Assembly (NCBI GenBank): GCA_964582985.1
Contig: CAZOUM010000004.1
Span: forward strand, 20,240-84,239
Length of the DNA: 64,000 nt
Direction: 5' to 3'
Source of the DNA: CAZQYB01 sp964582985
GTDB lineage: Bacteria; Planctomycetota; Phycisphaerae; Sedimentisphaerales; Anaerobacaceae
A program made the translations under genes and the position numbers. The notes beneath the pieces were generated by a model, which was given only the letters and a program-made list of their open reading frames with translations, was not told the origin of the DNA and did no database searches. Numbering within the stretch: position 1 is the first letter of the stretch; each line of letters begins with the position of its first letter. Positions 25,029-34,121 of the stretch are shown here, in pieces.

Positions 25029-26327
25029 ATGATTGATATTAAGCAAATACGAGAAAATCCGGAAAAGTTCAAAAAAGCCGCAAAAGATAAGTACTTCGAT
25101 GTGGACATAGACAAACTGCTTGGCTTCGATGCTCGTCTTAGATACCGAAAAACACAACTTCAGGATATATCCACAAGAATAAATGAACTCGGAAAATCAG
25201 TACCAAAGCTTCCAAAAGCTGAAAGACAGCAAGTAATAACTGAACTTTCAAAACTAAAACAAAAAGCCTCCGCTCTTGATGAAAAGCTGAAAGAACTGCA
25301 GCGGAAATTCGATGAGCTGATGCTTTATGTGCCGCAGCCGGCTGATGATGATGTGCCTCTCGGCAAGGATGACACAGAAAACGTCGAAATAAGAAAAGAG
25401 GGCGAAATAAGAGAATTCGATTTCGAACCTAAAGACCACGTTCAATTAGGTCTGGACTTGGGCATTATAGACATCGAAAGAGGTGTCAAGTTAGCCGGGA
25501 CAAGAAATTACCTGCTCAAAGGTGATGGCGCGCTATTACATTGGGCGCTGTTGCGGTTCGCAATAGATTCTATGGTCAACAAAGGATATGTGCCCATGTC
25601 TGTCCCCGTTCTTATGAAGGATGAGGCTATGACAGGCACGGGCTTCTTCCCCGGCTCCGAAGACCAGACATACCAGACGGTTAGAGACAATCTGAATCTG
25701 GCTGGGACCGCTGAGGTTCCGCTCACGGCTTATCATTCCGGTGAAATTCTAAAAGCAGAACAGCTGCCCTTAAAGTACTTCGCACTTTCAAGCTGTTTCC
25801 GACGCGAAGCCGGCGCCGCCGGCAAAGACACCTACGGCCTGTACAGAATCCACCAGTTCGACAAGGTCGAGCAGGTGGTTATTTGTAAAAACAGCGTCGA
25901 GGAAAGCAACAAATTCCACGATGAAATCCTGGCCAACTCCGAAGCCGTAATGCAGGCCCTCGAACTGCCCTACCGCATCGTCAACGTCTGTACCGGCGAC
26001 TTAGGCAGAGGCCAGGCCAAGAAATTCGACATCGAAGCCTGGATGCCTTCGCGCGGCAACTACTGCGAAACCCACAGCGCAAGCAAGTTGTACGATTTTC
26101 AGGCAAGAAGACTGAATCTCCGCTACAAAGACCCCGCAACCAAAAAGAACATCTTCTGCCACACTTTGAATAATACAGTAATCGCAAGCCCGCGAATCCT
26201 GATACCAATCCTGGAGCTTTACCAAAACGCGGATGGCTCAGTCACAATACCGAAAGTCCTCCGCCCGTATATGGGCGGGAAAGAGAAGCTTGTCCCCGCG
26301 AAGGCGGGGAACCAAGAACAACCTTAA
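25029..26327 (+). CDS. serS: Seryl-tRNA synthetase
   Basis: Charges tRNA-Ser. The N-terminal coiled-coil arm (about residues 28-105) is followed by the class II core: TAEVPLTAYHSGEI, motif 2 FRREAGAAGKDTYGLYRIHQ and a motif 3 segment (NNTVIASPRILIPILELYQ). Its 432 residues are typical. The normal family end is near RPYMGG. The final dozen or so codons (encoding KLVPAKAGNQEQP) come from a palindromic CCCCGC-GAAG-GCGGGG repeat and are probably a dispensable extension. Weak tandem CGCAATACG-like sequence lies just before the start. Confidence 0.96.
   Translation: MIDIKQIRENPEKFKKAAKDKYFDVDIDKLLGFDARLRYRKTQLQDISTRINELGKSVPKLPKAERQQVITELSKLKQKASALDEKLKELQRKFDELMLYVPQPADDDVPLGKDDTENVEIRKEGEIREFDFEPKDHVQLGLDLGIIDIERGVKLAGTRNYLLKGDGALLHWALLRFAIDSMVNKGYVPMSVPVLMKDEAMTGTGFFPGSEDQTYQTVRDNLNLAGTAEVPLTAYHSGEILKAEQLPLKYFALSSCFRREAGAAGKDTYGLYRIHQFDKVEQVVICKNSVEESNKFHDEILANSEAVMQALELPYRIVNVCTGDLGRGQAKKFDIEAWMPSRGNYCETHSASKLYDFQARRLNLRYKDPATKKNIFCHTLNNTVIASPRILIPILELYQNADGSVTIPKVLRPYMGGKEKLVPAKAGNQEQP
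26294..26309. repeat. Palindromic CCCCGC/GCGGGG repeat at the serS 3' end
   Basis: CCCCGC-GAAG-GCGGGG forms a 6-bp hairpin of the widespread 'PAKAG' dispersed-repeat type. It is translated as part of the serS tail and lies just upstream of the ribosome-binding site of the next gene. A related half-element (ATTCCC...GGGAAT) is at 42677-42696. Confidence 0.6.
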
Positions 26328-26343
26328 TCAAGGGGGACAACTC

Positions 26344-26760
26344 ATGAAAAAAGAAGAAGTTTTCGAATTTATCAGAAAAAATCCTGTCTTCGCACTCGCC
26401 ACCGCCGAAGACAACAAACCCCACGTCCGCAATATAATGCTCTACCGCGCCGATGAAAACGGCATAATCTTCAACACGGGCGAGAACAAAGATGTCCACC
26501 ACCAGCTCCAGGCCAATCCCCAGGTGGAATTATGCTTTTACAACCCTGACCAACAGGTGCAAGTAAGAATTGAAGGCACCGTCGAGGTGCTTGAGGACAT
26601 CGAGCTAAAAAAGCAGGTTGTTAAAGATTTTCCGTTCTTAAAGGAGTGGGTCGACCGAGAAGGCTACGATGTCCTGATTGTCTACTGCCTGAAAAACGCC
26701 AAAGCCACCCCATGGACCATGGAAACCACCTTCCAGCCAAAAGAATACATCCAACTCTGA
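26344..26760 (+). CDS. Pyridoxamine 5'-phosphate oxidase-like (FMN-binding split barrel) protein
   Basis: The 138-residue protein has the split-barrel pattern of small PNPOx-like flavoproteins: NPVFALATAEDNKPHVRNIM near the N-terminus, NTGENKDVHHQLQANPQVELCFY, then EGTVEVLED. Such proteins bind FMN or related cofactors, and their substrates are often unknown. The start at 26344 is supported by AAGGGGG upstream; longer reading frames run back into serS. It may be co-transcribed with serS (17 nt between stop and start). Confidence 0.85.
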   Translation: MKKEEVFEFIRKNPVFALATAEDNKPHVRNIMLYRADENGIIFNTGENKDVHHQLQANPQVELCFYNPDQQVQVRIEGTVEVLEDIELKKQVVKDFPFLKEWVDREGYDVLIVYCLKNAKATPWTMETTFQPKEYIQL

Positions 26761-26974
26761 CCTTGCGTGAGCGCACCCGCCTCTCAGCCCCGCGTAGTAA
26801 ACTGAACAGTGAGATCCCTAGCCTGGGCCTTACCGGCGCAGATTTTTCTTTACGTATAATGACAAGTATATATGATTTATGAGGCTACCGCGGGTGCACA
26901 ATTTGTGCCACCTACGCTCATAGGCTACACAGGACCGCGAAAATCCGGACCTATCCGACAAGGATTAGAACGCT

Positions 26975-27604
26975 ATGTGTGGAACAAGTTATCAAGTATG
27001 GTCACTTGTGTTTCAAGGTTTGATGGCTTTAGGCACTTTTGCCGTCGCAATCCTTGCCATATGGGGACCGTGGATCCGCTCAAAGCTTGCGCCTCCTAAG
27101 TTAACACTCCTTCCACACAACATCCGAGGCATCGTGACCAAGTTCACAGATGGCCCACGCGTAATATACTACCAATTGAAGGTGCGCAATCTGCGACCGT
27201 GGGCAACGGCAAGGAACTGCCGCGTCCTGCTGCGCCGTATTGAACGGCGTGGTCCGGACCAAGTCTTCAGAGCACTCCCCGAGGCTGTGCCACCCCAGTT
27301 TGTGTGGTCGCCAGCTCCGCAGACGCCGCCACTTATCACGCTCACAAAGGAAGAATATCTTGATTTCGGCCGCTTAACGGAAGATGCCTCACATTTTGAA
27401 CCGGTGCTTTCTTGGTATCCAAATAATTTCCAAGGATTTGTCGGCCCAAACCAAGCCGTTCGATACTCCCTTGAGGTTGTTGCTGACGCTTTCTCACAAA
27501 AGCACTTCAACGTTTTTGAGATAGCTTGGAATGGGCAATGGAGCGACAACCTTGATGAGATGAGCCAGAACCTGACTATTCGAGAAATTACTACGCGCGA
27601 CTAA
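26975..27604 (+). CDS. Hypothetical protein with one N-terminal membrane helix
   Basis: Not recognised. The 209-residue product has one membrane helix (about residues 8-29, VFQGLMALGTFAVAILAIWG) followed by IRSKLAPPKLTLL. The remainder is a soluble domain rich in aromatic residues and beta-strand-like segments (VIYYQLKVRNLRPWATARNC). The layout is like small phage or accessory proteins with a single helix and an Ig-like cytoplasmic domain, but this is only a resemblance. AAGGA lies about 11 nt upstream of the ATG. The flanking regions hold degenerate dispersed repeats, so it may be an accessory gene. Confidence 0.6.
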   Translation: MCGTSYQVWSLVFQGLMALGTFAVAILAIWGPWIRSKLAPPKLTLLPHNIRGIVTKFTDGPRVIYYQLKVRNLRPWATARNCRVLLRRIERRGPDQVFRALPEAVPPQFVWSPAPQTPPLITLTKEEYLDFGRLTEDASHFEPVLSWYPNNFQGFVGPNQAVRYSLEVVADAFSQKHFNVFEIAWNGQWSDNLDEMSQNLTIREITTRD

Positions 27605-27982
27605 TGGCGGTGGTACTTAAGCTATCCGGTTCAGTTGCTAAAAAAACTATGCTCTTGTTGTATCGATAACCTAAAACGACATCTCTCGGATGGTCAGATA
27701 GACCCTTATGGATATGATATCTTGGAAGACACCTCACGGTTCTGAGATTTCCTCCGTGCTCTCTGTGTGCTCTGTGGCAAATTTCCTTTTGTGCCTTTTC
27801 GTGGCTAAAGCAAAACTGTGTCAATCAGTGTTAATCCGTGTCTAAAATTAGCCTTGAGTCTTTGGTCTTGAGTATGTAATCTGTTTCGACGTGGATGACA
27901 TACAGCGAAGATTAGCTTTGATTGATAAGCGACCCGGCCTGGGCTATGGCTTATGGGATATATCAGATTAGGAGGTTCAAAA
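27605..27982. other. Intergenic stretch with decayed dispersed repeats and a duplicated comEC start
   Basis: No full gene is visible. Positions 27751-27845 hold fragments of common dispersed repeats (GTGCTCTCTGTGTGCTCTGT; TGTTAATCCGTG). Around 27851-27875 is GAGTCTTTGGTCTTGAGT, which recurs near 59800. At 27891-27971 a small frame starting GTG encodes DDIQRRLALID. That segment is nearly identical to the N-terminus of the ComEC gene 1.6 kb downstream and ends in TAG, immediately before the AGGAGG of the next gene. Confidence 0.7.
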
Positions 27983-29413
27983 ATGGAAAAGGTTTTGACG
28001 GTCTTTTTATCACTGTTGCTGTCTTTGGCCTTCGGTTTAACAGGCTGCGCCCCGGAGGGCACTCTTGCCGTCAGTGAAGCCTACATTACAGTAAAAGAAA
28101 AAGAGTGGCTCCAAAAGGCTTATCGATATGACAAGAATGGATGGATTTATTTGCATATTGAAGGAGGACCTTTTGAAAGAGGGTTCCAGCGGGGCTACTT
28201 GACCGCCAATGAAACTGATGAGTTCCTAAGAACCACAGCTTATCTACAAGAATTTCAGACCGGCAAAGAGCTCGATTTTTTTGTTAAAGCAGCTACCAAG
28301 CTTTTCAGGAACAAAGTTTCCAAAGAATACATTGAAGAAATCAAAGGCATGGTGGCGGGAATGACCAAGGCTGGTAAAGAAGTAACCTTTGAAGAAATGC
28401 TCTTTATGAATGGATTTATTGATGTTATTTGGTACTGGTGGCCTCAGGAGAAAAAATCACGGGCAACACACGGCCCCGGCTGCAGCGCTTTTATCGCCAC
28501 CGGAGATGCAACTGCTGACGGCAAAATAGTCATGGCTCATAATTCCTGGGCCTCTTATGCTCTTCTTAGATTTTGCAATATTATCGTCGACATTGTCCCT
28601 GACAAAGGACACCCAATCCTGATGCAATCCTGGGGGCCCTGCATATATAGTGCCACGGATTTCTTCATCACTGGAGCCGGCTTAATCGGTGTGGAGACCA
28701 CCATCGGAGGTTTTGGCGGGTACAATGATAAAGGCAGTCCCGTTTTTGAAAGGGCCAGGAAAGCAATGCAGTACGCCAACAGCATCGATGAATGGGCCGA
28801 AATAATGATTGAGAACAATAATGGTGCTTATGCGAATTCCTGGCTGCTGGGAGATATTAAAACCGGCCAGATTGCTCGTCTTGAGCTTGGCTTAAAGCAC
28901 CACAGTTTAGAGAAAAAGACAAGTGGATACATTTCGGGTTCAAATGTTGCGGATAATATAAAGATTTTAAGAGAAGAGACCAAATCTACCTATGATGATA
29001 TAAGAGACAGATGTGTGGCCCGCCGAGAACGATGGAAACAGCTTATGAAAGAACACTATGGAAATATTGATGTTGAAATTGCCAAAAGAATGCTGGCCGA
29101 CCATTATGACGTCTATTTGGAAAAGGAAAATCCGAGTTCCAGAACAATATGCGGCCACCACGAATTAGACGATGGAAGTATTCCGGGAACCCGAGGTGCT
29201 TATCGTCCTGGCGGAGCCATCGACGGAAAAGTTGTTGACTCGGATATGGCAAAGAATTGGCAGTTCTGGGCCAAATGGGGAAGCTCTTGCGACATTGGCT
29301 TCGATGCAAAGCAGTTCCTGGAAAAACACACTCAGTATGACTGGCTTCAAGGATACTTAAAAGATTTACCTGCCAAGCCTTGGACTATTTTCCCTGCTAA
29401 GGAAAGAGAATGA
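27983..29413 (+). CDS. Lipoprotein of the C45 / phospholipase B-like Ntn-hydrolase type
   Basis: The N-terminus is a lipoprotein signal: MEKVLTVFLSLLLSLAFGLTGC, with lipobox LTGC. AGGAGG lies upstream of the ATG at 27983. The mature part resembles autoproteolytic acyltransferases/hydrolases of the C45 or phospholipase B-like group. GPFERGFQRGYL is a conserved N-terminal segment. HGPGCSAFIATGDATADGK contains the Cys that would become the N-terminal nucleophile, and an HNSW motif follows. Likely outer-surface amide or ester hydrolysis; the substrate is unknown. Short direct repeats matching the comEC start flank the gene, suggesting it was inserted there. Confidence 0.75.
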   Translation: MEKVLTVFLSLLLSLAFGLTGCAPEGTLAVSEAYITVKEKEWLQKAYRYDKNGWIYLHIEGGPFERGFQRGYLTANETDEFLRTTAYLQEFQTGKELDFFVKAATKLFRNKVSKEYIEEIKGMVAGMTKAGKEVTFEEMLFMNGFIDVIWYWWPQEKKSRATHGPGCSAFIATGDATADGKIVMAHNSWASYALLRFCNIIVDIVPDKGHPILMQSWGPCIYSATDFFITGAGLIGVETTIGGFGGYNDKGSPVFERARKAMQYANSIDEWAEIMIENNNGAYANSWLLGDIKTGQIARLELGLKHHSLEKKTSGYISGSNVADNIKILREETKSTYDDIRDRCVARRERWKQLMKEHYGNIDVEIAKRMLADHYDVYLEKENPSSRTICGHHELDDGSIPGTRGAYRPGGAIDGKVVDSDMAKNWQFWAKWGSSCDIGFDAKQFLEKHTQYDWLQGYLKDLPAKPWTIFPAKERE

Positions 29414-29485
29414 TTTTCCCATAGGGAGGATTCGTCTGAGTTTAGCCCATATATATTTACTTGCCACTAATGGAGTAGGCCTGTT

Positions 29486-32071
29486 TTGGACGATATCCAG
29501 CGAAAATTAGCTCTGATTGATGCACAACTGGCCGCCGGCCCCCTAAATTCTTACAAACAAGTCATAAGCACAGCCCCCCTGCTGTTCGCAGCAACAGGCC
29601 TAATCGCAGGCATCCTTATACAAAACGTTTTGTTCGAGCCGCGAATCATTTGGTTCTGGCTAACACTGCTCGCTCTCGGCGCAATAGCAGCAGTTCTAAT
29701 CTTTGCTCTTGCAACAAAAACCAAACTTGGCCCTTTCGCACTTGTGCTCTTGAGCTTTTGTGCCCTTATTTGCTTTACCTGTCTCGGTGCAATTCGGCTG
29801 ACCAGCTTTCGTGCGTATAAGCCAAATGACATTCGCAATTTCGTCACCAACCAGCGCACGCTCGCAACAATTCGCGGCCGTATTGTCACCCAGCCATATA
29901 TCGAGCAGCGACGGTGGACGTTTGCGAAGTTTAAGCCCACCGACCCGGCCACCAGTTTTTATCTCAAGATGCACCAGGTAGAGGCTGTCAACGGCTGGTC
30001 AGACGCAACCGGTACTGTCCGCGTACAGGTTGATGAGCCGGTGCTGGACTTAAAGACAGGCGATTACATTCAGATGTATTGCTGGCTGGACAGATTCAAA
30101 CCACCGACTAACCCGGGCCAATTCAATATAGCCACGTACTTAGCGCGGAAAAATGTTTTTGTCGCCGCCTCCGTCAAATCCCGAGACGGCATTGAGATTC
30201 TTCGCTTCGCTCAGAATGACGGGTGGTCGGGTATTTTTACAAAAGTAAAAATGAAACTTCGGGAAACAGCCACACAAGCGTTGCTAGGTAATCTGTCACC
30301 GGAAGATAAAAACCGAGGTCTGCTTGAAGCTCTGTTGCTGGGATATAGAGGAAACATCGACAGCAGCACGTACAGGGCCTTTCGCAAGACCGGCCTGCTG
30401 CATCTTATCAGTCTGTCCGGAATGCACCTCGGTATCTTGATAGGCGTTATATGGTTGTTATGCAGAGTGGCAGGTCTGATGAAACCCACCCGCGCGATTA
30501 TTTGTATAATTGCCATAGGCATCTTTTTGCTGATTGTCCCGCCGAGGGCACCTACCGTAAGAGCGGCTATTATCGGTTGGGTTTTCTGCGCGTCATTTCT
30601 CTTTCGCCGCAAGTCCAATTCCATCAACACATTATCATTAGCGGCAATAATTCTTCTACTTGTAAGGCCGACGCAATTATTCGAAGCCGGCTGGCAGCTA
30701 TCATTTGCATCCGTGCTCGGGATTTTGCTTTTTTGCTACCGAATCCACTTCTTTCTATATGAGAAAATAACAGGTCTGCCCTGGCGTAAAAAAGCCCCAA
30801 AGGCCAAACCGTTTTTTCGCATAGTTGCGAGGCCGGGGCCATATTTATTGCGATTATTTTCCACAGGCCTTACAGCCTGGGTAGCCGGTGCTGGTGTCCT
30901 GTTGTATCATTTTTATACGATTAACCCGCTGACGAGTATCTGGACCATCGTTGCCTTTCCATTTGTTGCTCTGATCTTAACCATTGGGTATTTGAAGATT
31001 ATTTTGTCATTGCTGCTGCCAACTATCGCGGCACTGTTGGGCGTAATAGTCACAGCATTAGCCGGTTTGCTTATTTGGATTGTCGAGCACATCGCCGCCC
31101 TGGGTCTTTCACAGATTTTAATAGGTCACGTTCCGCTTGCACTAATAATTTTATATTACTGTTTTGTTCTTTTTGCCGGTGCCGGCTTTCGACGGCCCTT
31201 AATCAAAAAAGTCATCTGCACGGTGGTAGTCTTGGCGATAGTTGGTTTTTTGGGTGTTACCAAGTGGCAAAGGACACATCGGGACAATTTAGTGCTCACC
31301 TGTCTCGATGTCGGCCACGGCCAGGCGATATTCGTCCAACTGCCGGGTAGCGCTAATATCTTGTTTGATGCGGGGTCTTTCTACAAAAGCAACATAGGAC
31401 AGCGAGTTGTTGCGCCGTTTCTCGATTACATAGGCACAAATACAATTGATGCAATTATCATAAGTCACAATGACACAGACCATATCAACGGTATTCCTGA
31501 AGTTGTCGAACACTGCAAAGTCAAAGCCGTTTATGCCAACGATGCATTCTTCAGTAGAACAGACCCGTGGGCCACAGCTGAGTTTCTGAACAAATTGCTA
31601 CACGAAAGAGGTTTCAAAATAAAACCCTTAGAGGAAGATTTGGACTTGAGTCGTAGTGCTAATATAAGAATGCTTTGGCCGAGTGAAGACATCTCTCAGA
31701 ATGAGGAGTTAAGCGACAACGACAAATCGCAGGTTTCGCTGATCGAGTTTGCCGGCAGGAAGATGCTTCTGTGTTCCGACATCGAAAAATTTGCACAAAA
31801 GGAGCTTCTTCGAATGTTCCCAAATCTAAAACCCGATGTCATCATCGTTCCCCATCACGGGTCAGTCAACACAATGGCCACTGAATTTCTCCAAACCCTT
31901 GACGCGGATATTTCGATATGCAGTTGCAGCAGAAGGTCGTACGAAAAGCAATTAGCTGAAAAACCGGCGAACAATACAAAGACCTTCTATACGCCCAAAG
32001 ACGGAGCCATTGCTGTTCGCATCGACACCGAAGGCGCGTTGCGAACAGAAACGTTTGCAGAACGACAATAG
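29486..32071 (+). CDS. comEC: ComEC/Rec2-type DNA uptake channel with metallo-beta-lactamase-like domain
   Basis: An inner-membrane channel for single-stranded DNA import during natural transformation. In order it has N-terminal helices, an OB-like DUF4131 segment, the ComEC competence domain (LLHLISLSGMHLGILIGVIW and many helices) and a C-terminal metallo-hydrolase-like domain (LDVGHGQAIFVQ, SHNDTDHINGIPEV, VPHHGSVNTM). At 861 residues it is full-length. The start is a TTG at 29486 (DDIQRKLALID). A dispersed repeat at 30194-30220 is translated in frame as EILRFAQND within the OB-like region. It converges with the OmpA-like gene. Confidence 0.92.
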   Translation: MDDIQRKLALIDAQLAAGPLNSYKQVISTAPLLFAATGLIAGILIQNVLFEPRIIWFWLTLLALGAIAAVLIFALATKTKLGPFALVLLSFCALICFTCLGAIRLTSFRAYKPNDIRNFVTNQRTLATIRGRIVTQPYIEQRRWTFAKFKPTDPATSFYLKMHQVEAVNGWSDATGTVRVQVDEPVLDLKTGDYIQMYCWLDRFKPPTNPGQFNIATYLARKNVFVAASVKSRDGIEILRFAQNDGWSGIFTKVKMKLRETATQALLGNLSPEDKNRGLLEALLLGYRGNIDSSTYRAFRKTGLLHLISLSGMHLGILIGVIWLLCRVAGLMKPTRAIICIIAIGIFLLIVPPRAPTVRAAIIGWVFCASFLFRRKSNSINTLSLAAIILLLVRPTQLFEAGWQLSFASVLGILLFCYRIHFFLYEKITGLPWRKKAPKAKPFFRIVARPGPYLLRLFSTGLTAWVAGAGVLLYHFYTINPLTSIWTIVAFPFVALILTIGYLKIILSLLLPTIAALLGVIVTALAGLLIWIVEHIAALGLSQILIGHVPLALIILYYCFVLFAGAGFRRPLIKKVICTVVVLAIVGFLGVTKWQRTHRDNLVLTCLDVGHGQAIFVQLPGSANILFDAGSFYKSNIGQRVVAPFLDYIGTNTIDAIIISHNDTDHINGIPEVVEHCKVKAVYANDAFFSRTDPWATAEFLNKLLHERGFKIKPLEEDLDLSRSANIRMLWPSEDISQNEELSDNDKSQVSLIEFAGRKMLLCSDIEKFAQKELLRMFPNLKPDVIIVPHHGSVNTMATEFLQTLDADISICSCSRRSYEKQLAEKPANNTKTFYTPKDGAIAVRIDTEGALRTETFAERQ
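30194..30220. repeat. 'RFAQND'-type dispersed repeat inside comEC
   Basis: GAGATTCTTCGCTTCGCTC followed by AGAATGAC matches a repeat common in many bacterial genomes whose translation gives ILRFAQND. Here it is in frame. A diverged relative (TCCTTCGTCTGGCTCAGGAT) lies at 62050-62069, just before the last large gene. Confidence 0.65.
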
Positions 32072-32092
32072 ACTTGAGCTTCGCCCGTGCCG

Positions 32093-32144
32093 CGTATTGC
32101 GCAAGAAAATTTTACGCAATACGCGATGCGATATACGCAATACG
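32093..32144. repeat. Inverted and direct CGCAATACG repeats between convergent genes
   Basis: CGTATTGCG at 32093-32101 is the reverse complement of CGCAATACG at 32115-32123, which is repeated directly at 32136-32144. A similar CGCAATACGCACGACG run sits before serS near 25002. It could form a hairpin between the converging comEC and OmpA-like genes; no T-tract is present. Confidence 0.6.
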
Positions 32145-32149
32145 AGCCA

Positions 32150-32815
32150 TCACCTCATATGAACAACTATTTCAACTCTCCGGTTCTTGGCCTTGCCGCT
32201 TACAGTCGTATTGGAAACCACCGGTCTGGATTTCCCGCAGCCTATCTCCCGAATCCTGTCTTCCCGAATCCCGCGTTTAACCAGGTACCTGAGCACGGTA
32301 AGAGCCCGCTGCGCCGAGAGCTCCCAGTTGTCTTTCCACATCTTTTTTGTTGCTTTGATTGGGTCCGAATCAGTATGGCCGACCACGTCTATCTGTCTGT
32401 CCGCGTACCGGCTCTGAAGCACCGAGTAAATATGGTCCAGGTCGGCACTTGTCGCCTTTCTCAACTCGGCCTTTCCCACCTCGAAAAGTATCGTGTTCGG
32501 AAGCGTTACCGTGATTGTCCCGGCCGAAGGGTCCAAGCTAACATCGTAGCCCTCCCCGAAACCCAGGATTTCCCCTGGCGTTCGCTTGCGCTCGTCAATC
32601 TCTCTCTGAAGCTGGGCAATCGTCTGCCGGTCCTGTAGACGCGCCTTCTCCAGCCTCTCCCTTTCCTCCTTTTCACCGAGCCTTAGGCCCTCACAATTGT
32701 TATACAGTACTTCGCAGTTATTATACTTTCCCTCCCAGTTAGTGCACCCGGACAAAAACGCAACTGATACAAGACCGATAAGCACAAGGATTCTTTTTTT
32801 GTTGGTGGTTCGCAT
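32150..32815 (-). CDS. OmpA-family peptidoglycan-binding lipoprotein
   Basis: The 221-residue product has a lipoprotein signal (VLIGLVSVAFLSGC) and a Glu/Arg-rich helical region (about residues 45-78, probable coiled coil). A C-terminal OmpA-like domain carries TILFEVGKAELRKA, IDVVGHTDSDPI and the RALTVLRYLVKRG and AKNRRVEIVV segments that contact peptidoglycan. It probably tethers the outer membrane to the wall. Positions 32865 to 32816 upstream show a TTAAGGAGAT ribosome-binding site. It is convergent with comEC and downstream of the prepilin peptidase gene. Confidence 0.88.
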   Translation of the reverse strand: MRTTNKKRILVLIGLVSVAFLSGCTNWEGKYNNCEVLYNNCEGLRLGEKEERERLEKARLQDRQTIAQLQREIDERKRTPGEILGFGEGYDVSLDPSAGTITVTLPNTILFEVGKAELRKATSADLDHIYSVLQSRYADRQIDVVGHTDSDPIKATKKMWKDNWELSAQRALTVLRYLVKRGIREDRIREIGCGKSRPVVSNTTVSGKAKNRRVEIVVHMR

Positions 32816-32865
32816 TTTGATATCTCCTTAATATTAGTATTGTCGGCAATCCTTTTTTCGATTCT

Positions 32866-34047
32866 TTAATGATACCGTATAAAATTCAGGTAATCAACAA
32901 TCCGGTCATGCAAAATCATAACAGCAAGCACGCCCAATGACAAGAAAGGACCGTAAGGAATTTGTCGGGTTTTCTTGGACAACATTTGGAACCCCGCCCA
33001 CGCCAGTCCGAAAAATGGCGCAATGAAAAATGCCGCGACCACAAAAACCGGCCCTAATACCGCCCCCGCGGCCCCCATCAAGTGCACATCCCCCAGGCCC
33101 ATCGCCTCTCTGCCGAAGCCCAAAGTGCCAAATATACGCGTTGCCCAGACAATCCCGCAACCCACAAAGTAGCCCCACAAACTGCCCGTAAGTCCTGCAA
33201 TGGCAGGCTTTTGCGAAGAATTCAGCCACCAGTTATGTATTTGCGGGTATCTTAGGCTGAGCAAGTAAAGGCCAACGGAACAGACAATAATCGGCAGCAA
33301 AAAAACGATTTCCCGACATATCTCCAGCCGGTGGTCAAACTCCGGCTCTGCCTGTTTCTCTGGGCTCTCTGCAGAATCCTTGGTACCCTCTTCTGCCTCG
33401 TAACTTCTTTTAACTAAGCCTGTTGCCAAAAGCAGCAGGGAGATAGCCATGCCTATCGCCGCCCCGACTGCCAAAGAAGCGACCGTCACCTCTTTCAAAT
33501 TCAAAATATCACGCGAAGCGCTCGGCAATAGCGCGTAACCATAAACGTCTTTGGGGTCAATTACATAAACCCCCAGCACCGAGCCTATCAATCCCGCTCC
33601 GGTAACAAACCAGCAGATAGAAAGCGGAATGACCCACAGCTCCAAATCGATTGCTGAAGCAGCAATGAAAGCAGCCAACAGAATGATGTGCAAAAGGTAA
33701 ATAGACCAGCCGCCCTGCCGAAACGCGGGCATACCCTTCCACAAGTGCATTCGAAAATACAAAACAAATAAACCGACGAAAACGACGCCGGTTAGAAGTT
33801 CAATGATGAAATAACGCGGCGAAATCGGGGCTTTGCAGTACCGGCACTTAGCCCCCAAAACCACCCACGAGACCAGCGGTATGTTATCGTAGAAGCGAAT
33901 GTGTCTGCCGCACGCAGGACAGGCCGAACCCGGTCTTACCAGCGACTTATCACGGGGCAGCCGATAAATGACAACGTTCAGGAAGCTGCCTACACAGCAT
34001 CCAAACGCAAAAATAAAGACGAACCAAATCCAGTCCGGCACCGCCAA
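32866..34047 (-). CDS. pilD: Prepilin leader peptidase / N-methyltransferase (large form)
   Basis: Cleaves and N-methylates type IV prepilins and pseudopilins in the inner membrane. The N-terminal GSFLNVVIYRLPRDKS and the Cys tetrad (CPAC, CRYC) mark the methyltransferase half. The aspartic protease residues lie in SAIDLELWVIP and GLGDVHLMGAAGA. At 393 residues it is about 130 longer than E. coli-type enzymes. The extra piece (about residues 160-290) carries additional helices and a charged loop (AEEGTKDSAESPEKQ) between the two catalytic Asp motifs. It likely serves the PilT-associated system at 56.6 kb. Confidence 0.92.
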   Translation of the reverse strand: MAVPDWIWFVFIFAFGCCVGSFLNVVIYRLPRDKSLVRPGSACPACGRHIRFYDNIPLVSWVVLGAKCRYCKAPISPRYFIIELLTGVVFVGLFVLYFRMHLWKGMPAFRQGGWSIYLLHIILLAAFIAASAIDLELWVIPLSICWFVTGAGLIGSVLGVYVIDPKDVYGYALLPSASRDILNLKEVTVASLAVGAAIGMAISLLLLATGLVKRSYEAEEGTKDSAESPEKQAEPEFDHRLEICREIVFLLPIIVCSVGLYLLSLRYPQIHNWWLNSSQKPAIAGLTGSLWGYFVGCGIVWATRIFGTLGFGREAMGLGDVHLMGAAGAVLGPVFVVAAFFIAPFFGLAWAGFQMLSKKTRQIPYGPFLSLGVLAVMILHDRIVDYLNFIRYH

Positions 34048-34121
34048 AACGCCTCCTTTGCGTTAAATTTGCAAGCCTCCTACTTCATAAAAATGGCCCG
34101 CATCAACCGCCATGTCTAATT

